In this document: positions 18,212 to 27,451 of the stretch, piece by piece
How positions within the stretch are numbered: the first letter of the stretch is position 1
Layout of the letters: every line of letters starts with the position of its first letter
NCBI GenBank assembly: GCA_050246945.1
Contig: JBFWVC010000002.1
Location: forward strand, 306,403-370,402
Direction: 5' to 3'
Length of the DNA stretch: 64,000 nt
DNA from: JAEUMD01 sp050246945
GTDB taxonomy: Bacteria; Pseudomonadota; Alphaproteobacteria; Rhizobiales; Hyphomicrobiaceae
Notes under the pieces: model-generated
The model's input: only the letters and a program-made list of their open reading frames with translations
Database searches by the model: none
What the model was told of the DNA's origin: nothing
Position numbers and translations under genes: made by a program

Positions 18212-19390
18212 TTATCTCGATCTTGCTGCCGTTACCGCCAGGCGCGCCGCATCCGCCATCTGATCCGCGACCTGATAGGCAACGCCGTTGTTGGCCAGAA
18301 CCGTGTGCGCGTAGACCGCGTTGTTGCCCGCCATGCGGATCACCAGCGGAGGGTGCCGGGCCACTTTGCGGATCGCCACGCCGAGCCCTTCCGCGATCGT
18401 GTCGCAGCGTTGCATGCCCCCGCCATGTACGTTCACCAGTATCGACCGAACCGCCGCATTCGAAACGATGAGCTCCATCCCATATGACACGTCGAGGCTC
18501 GTAGCCGTCGTGCGCACGTCCATGAAGTTGGCGGGTCGTCCTCCCGCATCCACGACGCTGTCGATCGTCGCCAGCGCCAATCCCGCCCCGTTCACCACCA
18601 GACCGACGTCACCGTCCAGGCGCTGATAATTGATATGGTGACGCTCAGCCCCCAGCGCGACCGGGTCCCCTTCCTCGATTTCCGTCGCCGTGCTGAGCGC
18701 GGCGAAAGCAGGATGGCGGAACAGGGCATTGTCATCGATACGCACTTTCGCATCGAGCGCCACGAACCGTCCTTCCCATGTGAGAGCCAGCGGGTTGATC
18801 TCTACCTGCGTCGCATCGAGCGACACCGCCATGTTTGCCATCTTTTCGAGTATTTGAGCGGCAGCTTGCGTCGCTGCCTCGCCAAGTCCTAGGCCATCGG
18901 CAAGTCCGCTGAAGTCTCCGATGGCCCGGTCCCCCTCGACGCGTAACCGGCTCGACTTGAGCAGCGATGGATCAGCGACCGTGCGTCGCTCGATAGCGGC
19001 TCCGCCCGCAGGACTGACCATCATCGTCAACGCCCCCTGCGCGGCATCGAGAAACACCGCCGCGTAGAGCAGCTGCATCGGTGCCAGCGCCTCTTCGATC
19101 AGCACCCAGCGCACGCGCTCGATGCTCGAAGGATCGCCCGATCGCGTGAAGGGTGTCTCAAGAAGATGTCGGACCGTCTCCCCCACTCCCTGGGGCGAAA
19201 TCGAGAACCGCACACCGCCATGCGCCAGCCGGTCTGTAGCCTGGATCTGCGCTTTGACGACAAAGCGGGAAAATCCCAGGCGCTCGGCAATCCGAACGGC
19301 GTCGGAGCCGTTATCGGTGATGCGGCCCCTGGGCACCGGCACACCGAATCGCGACAGGAGTTCCTTAGCCTGGAACTCGTGGAGATTCAT
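18212..19390 (-). CDS. Orphan succinyl-CoA-synthetase-beta-like ATP-grasp protein
   Basis: A 392-residue protein colinear with SucC/MtkA, the ATP-grasp beta subunit of ADP-forming acyl-CoA ligases. MNLHEFQAKELL at the N-terminus, the metal-site segments VEINPLAL and LDAKVRIDDNALFR, NYQRLDGDVGLVVNGAGLA and RMAGNNA are all recognisable. Two glycine-rich loops differ: where SucC has AGGRGKAGG this protein has ATDRLAHGG, and where SucC has DVGGGAT it has DVRTTAT. No alpha subunit gene (sucD/mtkB) is adjacent. It is the first gene of the operon with formate dehydrogenase, 89 bases upstream of the diaphorase gene, and is divergent from the oxalate-associated transporter. It may be a specialised acyl-CoA ligase subunit or a regulatory or inactive paralogue. 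Confidence 0.85.
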   Translation of the reverse strand: MNLHEFQAKELLSRFGVPVPRGRITDNGSDAVRIAERLGFSRFVVKAQIQATDRLAHGGVRFSISPQGVGETVRHLLETPFTRSGDPSSIERVRWVLIEEALAPMQLLYAAVFLDAAQGALTMMVSPAGGAAIERRTVADPSLLKSSRLRVEGDRAIGDFSGLADGLGLGEAATQAAAQILEKMANMAVSLDATQVEINPLALTWEGRFVALDAKVRIDDNALFRHPAFAALSTATEIEEGDPVALGAERHHINYQRLDGDVGLVVNGAGLALATIDSVVDAGGRPANFMDVRTTATSLDVSYGMELIVSNAAVRSILVNVHGGGMQRCDTIAEGLGVAIRKVARHPPLVIRMAGNNAVYAHTVLANNGVAYQVADQMADAARLAVTAARSR

Positions 19391-20024
19391 CCTTGGCGCT
19401 CCGCTCTCGCGCCGCTTTCAGGACGACGCGCTTGCTGGTTATCTTTATCTTTTGACGCCTGTCGGGTTGCGCCGGAAGAACACCGGATGCAGCCAACACG
19501 GCCAATTAATCTGTTCGTGCGCAGGCGTCGACTCTCGACGTCGCATTCAAACTCATGAATACGAGGCTGACCTACACACCCAAGCCGCCCAGCCCACATG
19601 CACGTTCACACGTTCAGCGCACGCGCCGATACGGTCCATTGTTGTCTGGTATACCACGGCTTGGGTCAGATCGAACAGTCCGTTTCGATCACTTTTTCTA
19701 CTGACACTTTTTTTGCGCGCCGCAACAATTCATTTCGATTTCGTCATGCTAATGGACTGAAACGGCGACGAGTTTCCAGATCACCCAGGGACAACACCGA
19801 AGCAATTGACGCCGACGCAAACTTTCAGCCGAAAAAATTTGTGCTTTTACGAATTGCATGATCGCGCAGCTTGGCATACTGTCGACCAAATAAGGCGTGC
19901 AGACAACTCGCCAAGATCGGGCCAGAATGCGAGCCCCAAAAATACCTGGATGAGGCCGTCGCATGCAATGCGTTTGGCTCCCACCAGGAGCCGGGAACTA
20001 GGAAACGCAAACGGAGGAATTAGG
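19391..20024. promoter_or_regulatory. Divergent control region between ligase-formate dehydrogenase operon and transporter operon
   Basis: About 630 bases with no convincing coding frame. Promoters for both divergent operons must lie here. It contains the perfect palindrome TGGTATACCA at 19647-19656, similar to operators of FCD-type GntR regulators, and a related arrangement TTGG...CCAA (TTGGCATACTG ... ACCAA, about 19873-19892). Both lie upstream of tctC. Confidence 0.5.
19647..19656. promoter_or_regulatory. Candidate GntR/FCD operator
   Basis: Perfect 10-base palindrome TGGTATACCA, 370 bases upstream of tctC and 257 bases upstream of the divergent SucC-like gene. It shares the TGGTAT-xCCA core with the larger inverted repeat in front of the GntR-family gene at 23439-23455. 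Binding is inferred. Confidence 0.5.
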
Positions 20025-21008
20025 ATGACACTCTCAAGTCGCAGTGCTTTCGGGCTCGGCTCGGCCAGCGTGCTGGCGCTTGCTGTGGCCGGCGCGATGC
20101 CTGCCGCTGCTGATTGGAAGCCGGTCAAGCCCGTCGAATTCGTCGTTATGGCCGGACAGGGTGGCGGCGCCGACAAGCTTGCGCGCTTCATCCAGTCGAT
20201 CATCGAGAAGAACAAGTTCGCGGATGTGCCCTTCATCCCGATCAACAAGGGCGGCGGATCGGGCGCTGACGCGCTACGCTACCTGAAGGACAACAAGGGC
20301 AACGACCATGTCATCATGGCGACGCTGAACTCCTACTACACGACCCCGCTGCGCAACCCGGGCATCGGCGTCAACATCGATGAGTTCACGCCGATCGCTC
20401 GTCTCGCTGAAGACACCTTCGTTCTGTGGGTCAATTCCGAATCTCCTATCAAGACGGTCGACGACTACATCAAGACAGTCAAAGAGAAGGGCACAGCCTG
20501 GAAAATGGGCGGCACGGGCACCGGCCAGGAAGACAGCTTGGTCACCGCCTTGATCGAGCAGGCGTATGGTCTGAAGATGACTTACGTACCCTTCAAGGGC
20601 GGCGGTGACGTCGCGGTCAATCTCGTCGGCAAGCACGTCGACTCAACCGTCAACAACCCATCCGAGGCGATCGGCTTCGAGCAGGCCGGCAAGGTCCGCC
20701 CGCTCGCGTCGCTGACCAGAGAGCGCATCACGGAATTCAAGGACCTCCCGACTTTCAAGGAGCTTGGCAAGGACCTCGTATACCGCATGCAGCGCTCGGT
20801 CGTCGCACCCGGCGGCATCAAGCCGGAGGTTGCCGACTACTACATTGGCGTTTTCCAGAAGGTCTTCAACTCGACGGAGTGGAAGGACTACTGCAAGAAG
20901 AATGCTCTGCAGTGCTCGTGGCTGTCGGGCAAAGAGCTCAAGAGCTACTTTGACGAAGAGACCGCCAAACACCAGGCGCTTCTGAAGGAAATGGGCGAGA
21001 TAAAGTAA
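20025..21008 (+). CDS. tctC: Tripartite tricarboxylate transporter, periplasmic substrate-binding protein
   Basis: The extracytoplasmic receptor of a TTT-family secondary transporter, delivering a carboxylate to the TctAB membrane unit. The 327-residue precursor begins with a signal peptide (SAFGLGSASVLALAVAGAMPAAA) and then shows the family segments VEFVVMAGQGGGADKLARF, NKGGGSGADALRYL and YVPFKGGGDVAVNLVGKHV, which form the carboxylate site. GGAGGAAT lies a few bases before the ATG at 20025; the open frame extends upstream without homology. It is first of tctC-tctB-tctA. The position beside oxalyl-CoA decarboxylase genes suggests oxalate or a related dicarboxylate as substrate. Confidence 0.93.
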   Translation: MTLSSRSAFGLGSASVLALAVAGAMPAAADWKPVKPVEFVVMAGQGGGADKLARFIQSIIEKNKFADVPFIPINKGGGSGADALRYLKDNKGNDHVIMATLNSYYTTPLRNPGIGVNIDEFTPIARLAEDTFVLWVNSESPIKTVDDYIKTVKEKGTAWKMGGTGTGQEDSLVTALIEQAYGLKMTYVPFKGGGDVAVNLVGKHVDSTVNNPSEAIGFEQAGKVRPLASLTRERITEFKDLPTFKELGKDLVYRMQRSVVAPGGIKPEVADYYIGVFQKVFNSTEWKDYCKKNALQCSWLSGKELKSYFDEETAKHQALLKEMGEIK

Positions 21009-21140
21009 TTCGTCTCGCTGGACATAGCCGCTACCGGCCGGGGCGGGATCACTGGGATCCCGCCCATGCCGGCAGCAGCACCAAGATCACCACAACCTGA
21101 CCATTTAAGCCGCGCGTACACGCGCGGACGGGAGAGCTAC

Positions 21141-21647
21141 ATGCGCCTCGCTGAGCTTATCTTCGCCGCAATACTCGGGGTTTTCTCGATCTACCTCATG
21201 TACATGGCCCAGATTCCGCCGTTGCAGATCGGCTGGGTTCCCGAGAAGGGACCGGGATCGGGCGCCGCGCCCTTCTGGCTCTCCCTGGGCATGCTCATCT
21301 GCGCCGTCTGGATCTTCTTGCGCGGCTGGCGAGGAGTGACCCCGCAGGGTCGTTCCACAGAGCCCTTCATGGACGCCTACACATTGCGGATCGTCTCGGT
21401 CACCGTAGGCTCCATCTTCATGCTGCTGCTGCTGACGCATTTCATCGGCGCGTATGCAGCCATGTTCCTGTTCCTCATCTTCTATGTCGGAATCTTCGGC
21501 AAGATCCCGTGGCCGACAACGATCGCCGTGTCCTTCGCCATTCCGATCGGGATCTTCTTCCTGTTCGAGAGCGGCATGAAGATCCTGCTTCCCAAGGGGA
21601 TTACCGAACCCCTCTTCATCCCGCTCTACAAGTTGTTCGTTTACTGA
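21141..21647 (+). CDS. tctB: Tripartite tricarboxylate transporter, small membrane subunit
   Basis: A 168-residue inner-membrane protein with four hydrophobic helices (one at the N-terminus, AELIFAAILGVFSIYLMYM, and three after residue 80), the standard TctB topology. It forms the small membrane subunit with TctA. A PxxGAAPFWLSLG segment between helices 1 and 2 fits the family. The ATG at 21141 follows GGGAGAG and gives MRLAELIFAAILG; the longer frame is not homologous. It lies between tctC and tctA and is presumably cotranscribed. Confidence 0.9.
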   Translation: MRLAELIFAAILGVFSIYLMYMAQIPPLQIGWVPEKGPGSGAAPFWLSLGMLICAVWIFLRGWRGVTPQGRSTEPFMDAYTLRIVSVTVGSIFMLLLLTHFIGAYAAMFLFLIFYVGIFGKIPWPTTIAVSFAIPIGIFFLFESGMKILLPKGITEPLFIPLYKLFVY

Positions 21648-21735
21648 CGCCTGTTTCGCCCTGCGCCGATATCGAGCGTGCAGGTGCGCAGCAAAGACAT
21701 AGAAGCGCTTCTGATCGCCACCGAGGTAACGCGCC

Positions 21736-23250
21736 ATGATGGACATCCTGACCCACCTGATCGAAGGTTTCGGGATCGCCTTCCAACCCTTCAATTTCGG
21801 CATGATGGTGCTGGGCTGCCTGCTCGGATTATTCATCGGCGCCATGCCCGGCCTCGGCTCGGTCAATGGCGTTGCCATCCTCCTTCCAATCACCTTCTTC
21901 GTGCCACCGACTGCCGCCATCATCTTCCTCGCCGCAATTTACTACGGCTCAATGTACGGCGGCGCCATTTCGTCGATCATGCTGGGCATTCCCGGCGCAT
22001 CCACGGCCGTGGCAACGACCTTCGATGGACGACCTATGGCGATGCAGGGCAAGGCTGACTTCGCTCTCGTCGCCGCTGCCGTCGCATCCTTCGTTGGCGG
22101 CACGATCTCGATCATCCTGTTCACCCTCTTTGCGCCGCCGCTCGCCGATTTTGCTCTGCGCTTCGGCCCGCAGGAGACCTTCGCGCTGATGGTTCTCGCC
22201 TTCGCCACGTTTGTGGGTCTTGGCGGCGACGACATTCCCAAGACGATCTTCATGATCCTTCTGGGGCTGGTACTCTCCACGGTCGGGCTCGACACGATTT
22301 CCGGCCGCCCGCGACTGATCTTCTTCGACCTACAAGGTTTCTATAAGGGCATCTCGTTCATCGTTCTCGCCATCGGCATCTACGGCATCGGCGAAATGCT
22401 TTGGACGCTGGAAACTTCGCGCGGCAAAGTTGAAATTGCATCGCACCGCTTCACGATTGAGCGCCTGCGAGCAGCATTGGGCGAACTCAGGCGCGCCATC
22501 GGCACGATGTCCTTTTCCTCCTTGCTTGGGTATTTCGTCGGTGTGCTCCCCGCCGCAGGCGCGACGCCGGCTGCGCTGATGGCCTACGGTCTCACCAAGA
22601 GCTTCGCAAAGGAACCGGAGAAGTTCGGCAAGGGTGAGATCTGCGGCGTCGCCGCACCGGAAGCCGCCAACAATGCCGCATCGACCGGGTCGATGCTGCC
22701 GATGATGACGCTCGGCATTCCCGGCTCGCCAACCACCGCCATTCTGCTCGGTGGCATGGTGATCTGGGGCCTGACGCCGGGCCCACTCCTCTTCATCCAG
22801 CAGTCCGAGTTCGTGTGGGGCCTGACAGCTTCGCTCTATGCGGCCAACTTCGTGACCGTGATCTTGAACCTCGCACTCATCCCGCTGTTCGTCTGGGTAT
22901 TGCGCATGCCGTTCATGATCCTCGCACCGCTGATCTTCGTGCTCTGCTTTGTCGGCGGTTACGCACCCGACACGCGCATGTTCGATCCCTGGCTGATCCT
23001 CCTGTTCGGCTTCATCGGCTACGTCATGCGCAAGCTGGACTACCCGCTGGCGCCGCTCGTTCTCGCGATCGTCCTTGGTCCACTGGCCGAGGATTCCTTC
23101 CGCCAGACGATGATTGCCGACCGCGGTGACTGGACGGTGTTCTTCACGCGGCCGCTCGCTGGCACGATCATGTTCCTCGCGGCACTGCTCTTCGTTGCGC
23201 CGGCTCTCAACAAGCTGCGCCGGACCAAGAAACCTGTGCAGTCCGCATAA
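21736..23250 (+). CDS. tctA: Tripartite tricarboxylate transporter, large membrane subunit
   Basis: A 504-residue protein with about 11-12 membrane helices, the channel-forming TctA subunit that couples carboxylate import to an ion gradient. Two pseudo-repeated signatures are visible: GAMPGLGSVNGVAILLP near residue 35 and SMLPMMTLGIPGSPTTAILLGG near residue 320, plus an IMLGIPGASTAVATT segment near residue 80. The N-terminus MMDILTHLIEGFGIAF matches family members. It ends the transporter operon; a terminator hairpin follows at 23319. Confidence 0.94.
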   Translation: MMDILTHLIEGFGIAFQPFNFGMMVLGCLLGLFIGAMPGLGSVNGVAILLPITFFVPPTAAIIFLAAIYYGSMYGGAISSIMLGIPGASTAVATTFDGRPMAMQGKADFALVAAAVASFVGGTISIILFTLFAPPLADFALRFGPQETFALMVLAFATFVGLGGDDIPKTIFMILLGLVLSTVGLDTISGRPRLIFFDLQGFYKGISFIVLAIGIYGIGEMLWTLETSRGKVEIASHRFTIERLRAALGELRRAIGTMSFSSLLGYFVGVLPAAGATPAALMAYGLTKSFAKEPEKFGKGEICGVAAPEAANNAASTGSMLPMMTLGIPGSPTTAILLGGMVIWGLTPGPLLFIQQSEFVWGLTASLYAANFVTVILNLALIPLFVWVLRMPFMILAPLIFVLCFVGGYAPDTRMFDPWLILLFGFIGYVMRKLDYPLAPLVLAIVLGPLAEDSFRQTMIADRGDWTVFFTRPLAGTIMFLAALLFVAPALNKLRRTKKPVQSA

Positions 23251-23318
23251 CGATCTCGAGCAAACGGTTTGCGACGATGTGGAACTCCGATCACATCAGC
23301 GCCAACAGAACGAACAGC

Positions 23319-23352
23319 AAAAAGCCGCCCGCTTCGGCGCGGGCGGCTTTAG
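23319..23352 (+). terminator. Intrinsic terminator after tctA
   Basis: AAAGCCGCCCGC pairs with GCGGGCGGCTTT around a short TTCGGC loop, 70 bases after tctA. The stem is long and GC-rich, with A and T runs on its two flanks, so it can act in either direction. Confidence 0.75.
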
Positions 23353-23438
23353 CCACATTCGGCCGCATGTGGCTTAGTGAGAATAATTTGCAAAAATAAT
23401 TTCTGACCACACGAAGTTTGTTGAACAATCCGCCGCCT

Positions 23439-23455
23439 TGGCATATGGTATGCCA
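23439..23455. promoter_or_regulatory. Candidate operator in front of the GntR-family gene
   Basis: A perfect inverted repeat, TGGCATA-TGG-TATGCCA, 116 bases upstream of the regulator start. Its right part, TGGTATGCCA, differs by one base from the palindrome at 19647-19656. It is a good candidate for autoregulation by the adjacent FCD-type protein. Confidence 0.55.
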
Positions 23456-23570
23456 GAAAGTTGGGACAGCAGCGATAGTGCTCTCACAAGTCGCGCGTTG
23501 TCTTTGCTACAGGAGCTGAAGCTTCCGGCGGGCAAATTTGTGAGCTGCTGAACGGAGGCGACGTAGAACG

Positions 23571-24251
23571 ATGCAGAAAACGAGCCTGAAGATTGTTCCC
23601 ATCGGCGAGAGTCAAAGCCTCAAGGTTCGCGCCTATGAGGCGATGAAGTCTGCCATCGCAGCAATGAACATCTATGACGACAAAGCCGAACTTCGATTGG
23701 ATGAGCGTGATCTGTCGGCCCGCTTCGGCATTTCCCGCACGCCTCTGCGCGAGGCACTGGCCCAGTTGGACCAGGAAGGTCTCGTGAAGGTCGTTGCTCG
23801 CCGCGGCATCTTCATCGTCCGCAAGACCAAGAGCGAAATCCTCGACATGATCACGGCGTGGGCCGCGCTGGAGAGCATGTCCGCCCGCCTTGCCGCCGAG
23901 CACGCCACGCCTGAAGACATCAAGGAGCTGCACCAGCTCACCGACCCCTATACCGATGTCGACCGCCACATGGGCGAATATTCCGACGCCAATATCCGCT
24001 TCCACCAGGCAATCATCCGCACGGGCGGCAATCGGCTGATCGAACAGATTTCCGACAGCCTGTTCATGCACGTCCGCGCGATCCGCAATCGCACGATCTT
24101 CGAGAAAGACCGCGCCAAGCGCTCTGTTTCCGATCACAAGAAGATTGTCGAGGCAATCGAGGAAGGCAACGCCGACCTCGCCGAAAGACTCGTCCGCGAG
24201 CACACGCTGAAGCTGCGCTCGCACGTGGAACAGTTCGTGGAGATCGACTGA
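23571..24251 (+). CDS. GntR family (FCD subfamily) transcriptional regulator
   Basis: A 226-residue DNA-binding regulator. The N-terminal winged helix-turn-helix includes LRLDERDLSARFGISRTPLREAL followed by the wing DQEGLVKVVARRGIFIV. The C-terminal FCD effector domain carries the usual metal-coordinating histidines in DANIRFHQAIIR, in SDHKKIVEAI and in REHTLKLRSHVEQ. FCD regulators typically sense carboxylates, fitting a location between the carboxylate transporter and the oxalyl-CoA genes. Inverted repeats at 19647 and 23439 are its likely operators. It precedes oxc by 108 bases, so it may be part of the oxc transcript. Repression relieved by oxalate or formyl/oxalyl-CoA is an inference. 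Confidence 0.9.
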   Translation: MQKTSLKIVPIGESQSLKVRAYEAMKSAIAAMNIYDDKAELRLDERDLSARFGISRTPLREALAQLDQEGLVKVVARRGIFIVRKTKSEILDMITAWAALESMSARLAAEHATPEDIKELHQLTDPYTDVDRHMGEYSDANIRFHQAIIRTGGNRLIEQISDSLFMHVRAIRNRTIFEKDRAKRSVSDHKKIVEAIEEGNADLAERLVREHTLKLRSHVEQFVEID

Positions 24252-24358
24252 GCTGAATCGCGTTCGGACCACGACGGATCCAAGACAGAGAATAGAAGCA
24301 CTCGAGAAACAAGTGGTACGGCCGCATCGTGGCCGCCAACTGCAGGGAGACCCTAAGC

Positions 24359-26125
24359 ATGCTGCCGCAGCAATCGCATAGCACGTTCCACGACGCCGGC
24401 GTTGCCGTCGACACGCTTACGGACGGCTTCCATCTTCTCATCGACGCCCTGAAGCTCAATGGCGTGAAAACGATCTACAATGTACCCGGCATCCCTATCA
24501 CGGATCTGGGGCGCTATGCGCAGGCCTCCGGCATTCGTGTCCTCTCGTTCCGCCACGAACAGCATGCCGGCTACGCCGCCTCCGTTGCGGGCTTCCTCAC
24601 CAAGCAGCCTGGCATCTGCATGACGGTTTCAGCGCCGGGCTTCCTCAACGGCCTTACCGCGCTCGCCAACGCGACCACGAATTGCTGGCCGATGATCCTG
24701 ATTTCGGGATCCTCCGAGCGCGAAGTCGTCGATCTGCAGCAGGGCGATTACGAGGAGATGGATCAGCTCGCAATCGCAAAGCCGCTTTGCAAGGCTGCAT
24801 TCCGCATTCTTCACGCTCAGGATATCGGCATCGGTGTCGCGCGCGCGATCCGCGCTGCATGTTCGGGCCGCCCCGGCGGTGTCTATCTCGACATACCTGG
24901 TGCTCTGCTCGGGCAGGTGATGGATGCGGCAGAGGGACAAAAGAGCCTCGTCAAGGTCATCGACCCGTCGCCCAAACAGCAGCCTTCCGCCGAAGCGGTT
25001 GCTCGCGCCGTCTCCGTTCTCAGGCAAGCCAAGCGGCCACTCATCATTCTGGGTAAAGGCGCCGCCTACGACCAGTGCGACGACGTGATCCGTGAATTCG
25101 TCGAGCGTTCCGGCTTCCCCTATCTGCCGATGTCGATGGCGAAGGGTCTCCTGCCGGACGACCATCCCCAGTCGGCGTCAGCCGCGCGCTCGACGGTTCT
25201 CAAGGAATCCGATGTCGTACTCATGCTCGGCGCTCGACTGAATTGGCTGCTCAGTCACGGCAAGGGCAAGCAGTGGGGCGAACCCCACTCCAAGAAGTTC
25301 GTTCAGATCGACATCGACCCCAAGGAGATGGATTCGAACGTCGAAATCGCAGCGCCTCTCGTCGGCGATATCGGTTCGTGCCTGTCCGGCCTCCTCGACG
25401 CGATGGGCAACGACTGGAAACAGCAGACCGCGTGGATGGAATCCATCCGCGCCAAGGCCAGCGCCAACATCAAGAAGATGGATCTGCAGCTCCAGAACAA
25501 TTCCAACCCGATGAACTATCAGTCGGCACTGGGAGCGCTGAAGTCGGTTATCGCTGAGCGACCTGAAACGATGCTTGTCAACGAAGGTGCCAACACTCTC
25601 GACTTTGCACGATCGATCATCAACGTCTTGAAGCCCAGGAAGCGCATCGACGTCGGCACCTGGGGCGTCATGGGCATCGGCATGGGTTCGGCCATTGCCG
25701 CAGCTGTCGAGACTGGAAATCCCGTGCTGGCGATTGAGGGCGACAGTGCATTTGGCTTCTGCGGCATGGAGATCGAAACCATCTGCCGTTATGATCTTCC
25801 CGTTTGTGTCGTCATCTTCAACAACAACGGTATCTATCGCGGTGATGACACCAACTGGTCCGGTGGCAGCGATCCGGCGACGACAACCTTCGTCAAGGAT
25901 GCGCGCTACGACAAGATGATGGAAGCCTTCGGCGGCGTCGGCGTGTACGCAACGACGCCCGACGAGCTCAAGCGAGCCACGCTCGAAGCGATCAATAGTC
26001 GAAAGCCGACCCTCATCAACGCGGTCATCGATCCCGCGGCCGGAAAGGAAAGCGGCAACATCGGCAGCCTCAACCCGCAGTCGATCGTCGCAAAGGCACG
26101 CTACCCCCAAGCGGTACGCAGCTGA
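24359..26125 (+). CDS. oxc: Oxalyl-CoA decarboxylase
   Basis: Thiamine-diphosphate enzyme that converts oxalyl-CoA to formyl-CoA and CO2. The 588-residue protein tracks the Oxalobacter enzyme closely: LTDGFHLLIDALKLNG, the catalytic-glutamate region SFRHEQHAGYAAS, SAPGFLNGLTALANATTNC, SSEREVVDLQQGDYEEMDQ, LLPDDHPQSA, and the ThDP/Mg motif GDSAFGFCGME ... FNNNGIY. The ATG at 24359 follows GGGAGA; an ATG 10 codons upstream is also in frame. It starts the oxc-frc-formyltransferase-fhs gene series. The enzyme is cytosolic and depends on Frc for its substrate. Confidence 0.97.
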   Translation: MLPQQSHSTFHDAGVAVDTLTDGFHLLIDALKLNGVKTIYNVPGIPITDLGRYAQASGIRVLSFRHEQHAGYAASVAGFLTKQPGICMTVSAPGFLNGLTALANATTNCWPMILISGSSEREVVDLQQGDYEEMDQLAIAKPLCKAAFRILHAQDIGIGVARAIRAACSGRPGGVYLDIPGALLGQVMDAAEGQKSLVKVIDPSPKQQPSAEAVARAVSVLRQAKRPLIILGKGAAYDQCDDVIREFVERSGFPYLPMSMAKGLLPDDHPQSASAARSTVLKESDVVLMLGARLNWLLSHGKGKQWGEPHSKKFVQIDIDPKEMDSNVEIAAPLVGDIGSCLSGLLDAMGNDWKQQTAWMESIRAKASANIKKMDLQLQNNSNPMNYQSALGALKSVIAERPETMLVNEGANTLDFARSIINVLKPRKRIDVGTWGVMGIGMGSAIAAAVETGNPVLAIEGDSAFGFCGMEIETICRYDLPVCVVIFNNNGIYRGDDTNWSGGSDPATTTFVKDARYDKMMEAFGGVGVYATTPDELKRATLEAINSRKPTLINAVIDPAAGKESGNIGSLNPQSIVAKARYPQAVRS

Positions 26126-26162
26126 AGCAATCAACAAGAATCAAGGAACAGGGAAGAAAGCC

Positions 26163-27437
26163 ATGAAAGCCTTGGAAGGCGTAAAAATCCTGGACTTCAC
26201 GCACGTGCAGTCGGGCCCCACCTGCACCCAGTTGCTTGCTTGGTTCGGCGCCGACGTCATCAAGGTTGAGCGTCCCGGCGAAGGCGATGCGACGCGCAAG
26301 CAGCTGATCGACGTCCCCGGCGCCGACAGCCTCTATTTCACCATGCTCAACCACAACAAGCGCTCGATCACGATCGACACCAAGAACAAGAAGGGCAAGG
26401 AGATCCTCGAGCGCCTCATCAAGTCGTGCGATGTGCTCGTCGAGAACTTCGCACCCGGCGCTCTGGACCGAATGGGTTTCACCTGGGAGCGGATCCAGGA
26501 ACTGAACCCGCGCATGATCATGGCGTCGGTGAAGGGCTTTGGCCCCGGCAAATATGAGGACTGCAAGGTATACGAGAACGTCGCCCAGTGCGCCGGCGGC
26601 TCAGCCTCCACCACCGGTTTCCTCGACGGTCCCCCGCTCGTCACCGGCTCGCAGATCGGCGACAGCGGCACCGGCCTGCACCTCGCCCTCGGCATCGTCA
26701 CCGCGCTTTACCATCGCGAGAAGTCGGGCCGCGGCCAGAAGGTGCTCGCACCCATGCAGGACGCCGTCTTGAACCTGTGCCGCGTCAAGTTGCGCGACCA
26801 GCAGCGCTTGAAGGTGGGTCCCCTCAAGGAGTATTCGCAGTACGGTGAGGGCATCCCATTCGGCGACGCGACGCCTCGCGCGGGCAACGACTCCGGTGGT
26901 GGCCAGCCTGGCCGGATCCTGAAGTGCAAGGGCTGGGAGACCGATCCCAACGCCTACACCTACTTCATCACCCAGGCCGCAGCCTGGGAGAAAATTTGCG
27001 ACGTGATCGGCGAGCCGGACTGGAAGTCGAAGCCCGGCTACGATAAGCCGGCCCACCGGCTCGACAAGCTCAACGCGATTTTCAACCGCATCGAGCAGTG
27101 GACCAAGACCAAGACCAAGTTCGAGGTCATGGACATCTGCAACCCGCTCGACATTCCGGTGGGCCCGATCCTGTCGATGAAGGAAATCGCCGAGGATGAG
27201 GGACTTCGCGCCACAGGCACCGTCGTCGAGGTCGACCATCCCAAGCGCGGGCCATACCTCACCGTCGGTTGCCCGATCAAGATGTCCGACAGCCCCGTTG
27301 AGGTGACCCGCTCGCCGCTGCTGGGCGAACACACTGACGAGATCCTCTCGCAGGTGCTTGGCTACAGTGCCGAGGAAATCGAGGAACTCAGGAACGCCGG
27401 AGCTACCGAGCCAGCCAAGAAAATCGCTGCGGAATAG
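26163..27437 (+). CDS. frc: Formyl-CoA:oxalate CoA-transferase
   Basis: A class III CoA-transferase that moves CoA from formyl-CoA to oxalate, releasing formate and recharging oxalyl-CoA for Oxc. The 424-residue protein begins MKALEGVKILDFTHVQSGP, and carries NHNKRSITIDTK, the catalytic aspartate at about residue 167 in SQIGDSGTG, and the glycine loop GNDSGGGQPG. Length fits the Oxalobacter enzyme (about 428). It begins 37 bases after oxc and is surely cotranscribed. Together Oxc and Frc form a cycle that turns oxalate into formate and CO2. Confidence 0.97.
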   Translation: MKALEGVKILDFTHVQSGPTCTQLLAWFGADVIKVERPGEGDATRKQLIDVPGADSLYFTMLNHNKRSITIDTKNKKGKEILERLIKSCDVLVENFAPGALDRMGFTWERIQELNPRMIMASVKGFGPGKYEDCKVYENVAQCAGGSASTTGFLDGPPLVTGSQIGDSGTGLHLALGIVTALYHREKSGRGQKVLAPMQDAVLNLCRVKLRDQQRLKVGPLKEYSQYGEGIPFGDATPRAGNDSGGGQPGRILKCKGWETDPNAYTYFITQAAAWEKICDVIGEPDWKSKPGYDKPAHRLDKLNAIFNRIEQWTKTKTKFEVMDICNPLDIPVGPILSMKEIAEDEGLRATGTVVEVDHPKRGPYLTVGCPIKMSDSPVEVTRSPLLGEHTDEILSQVLGYSAEEIEELRNAGATEPAKKIAAE

Positions 27438-27451
27438 GTCGCCAATGAATC

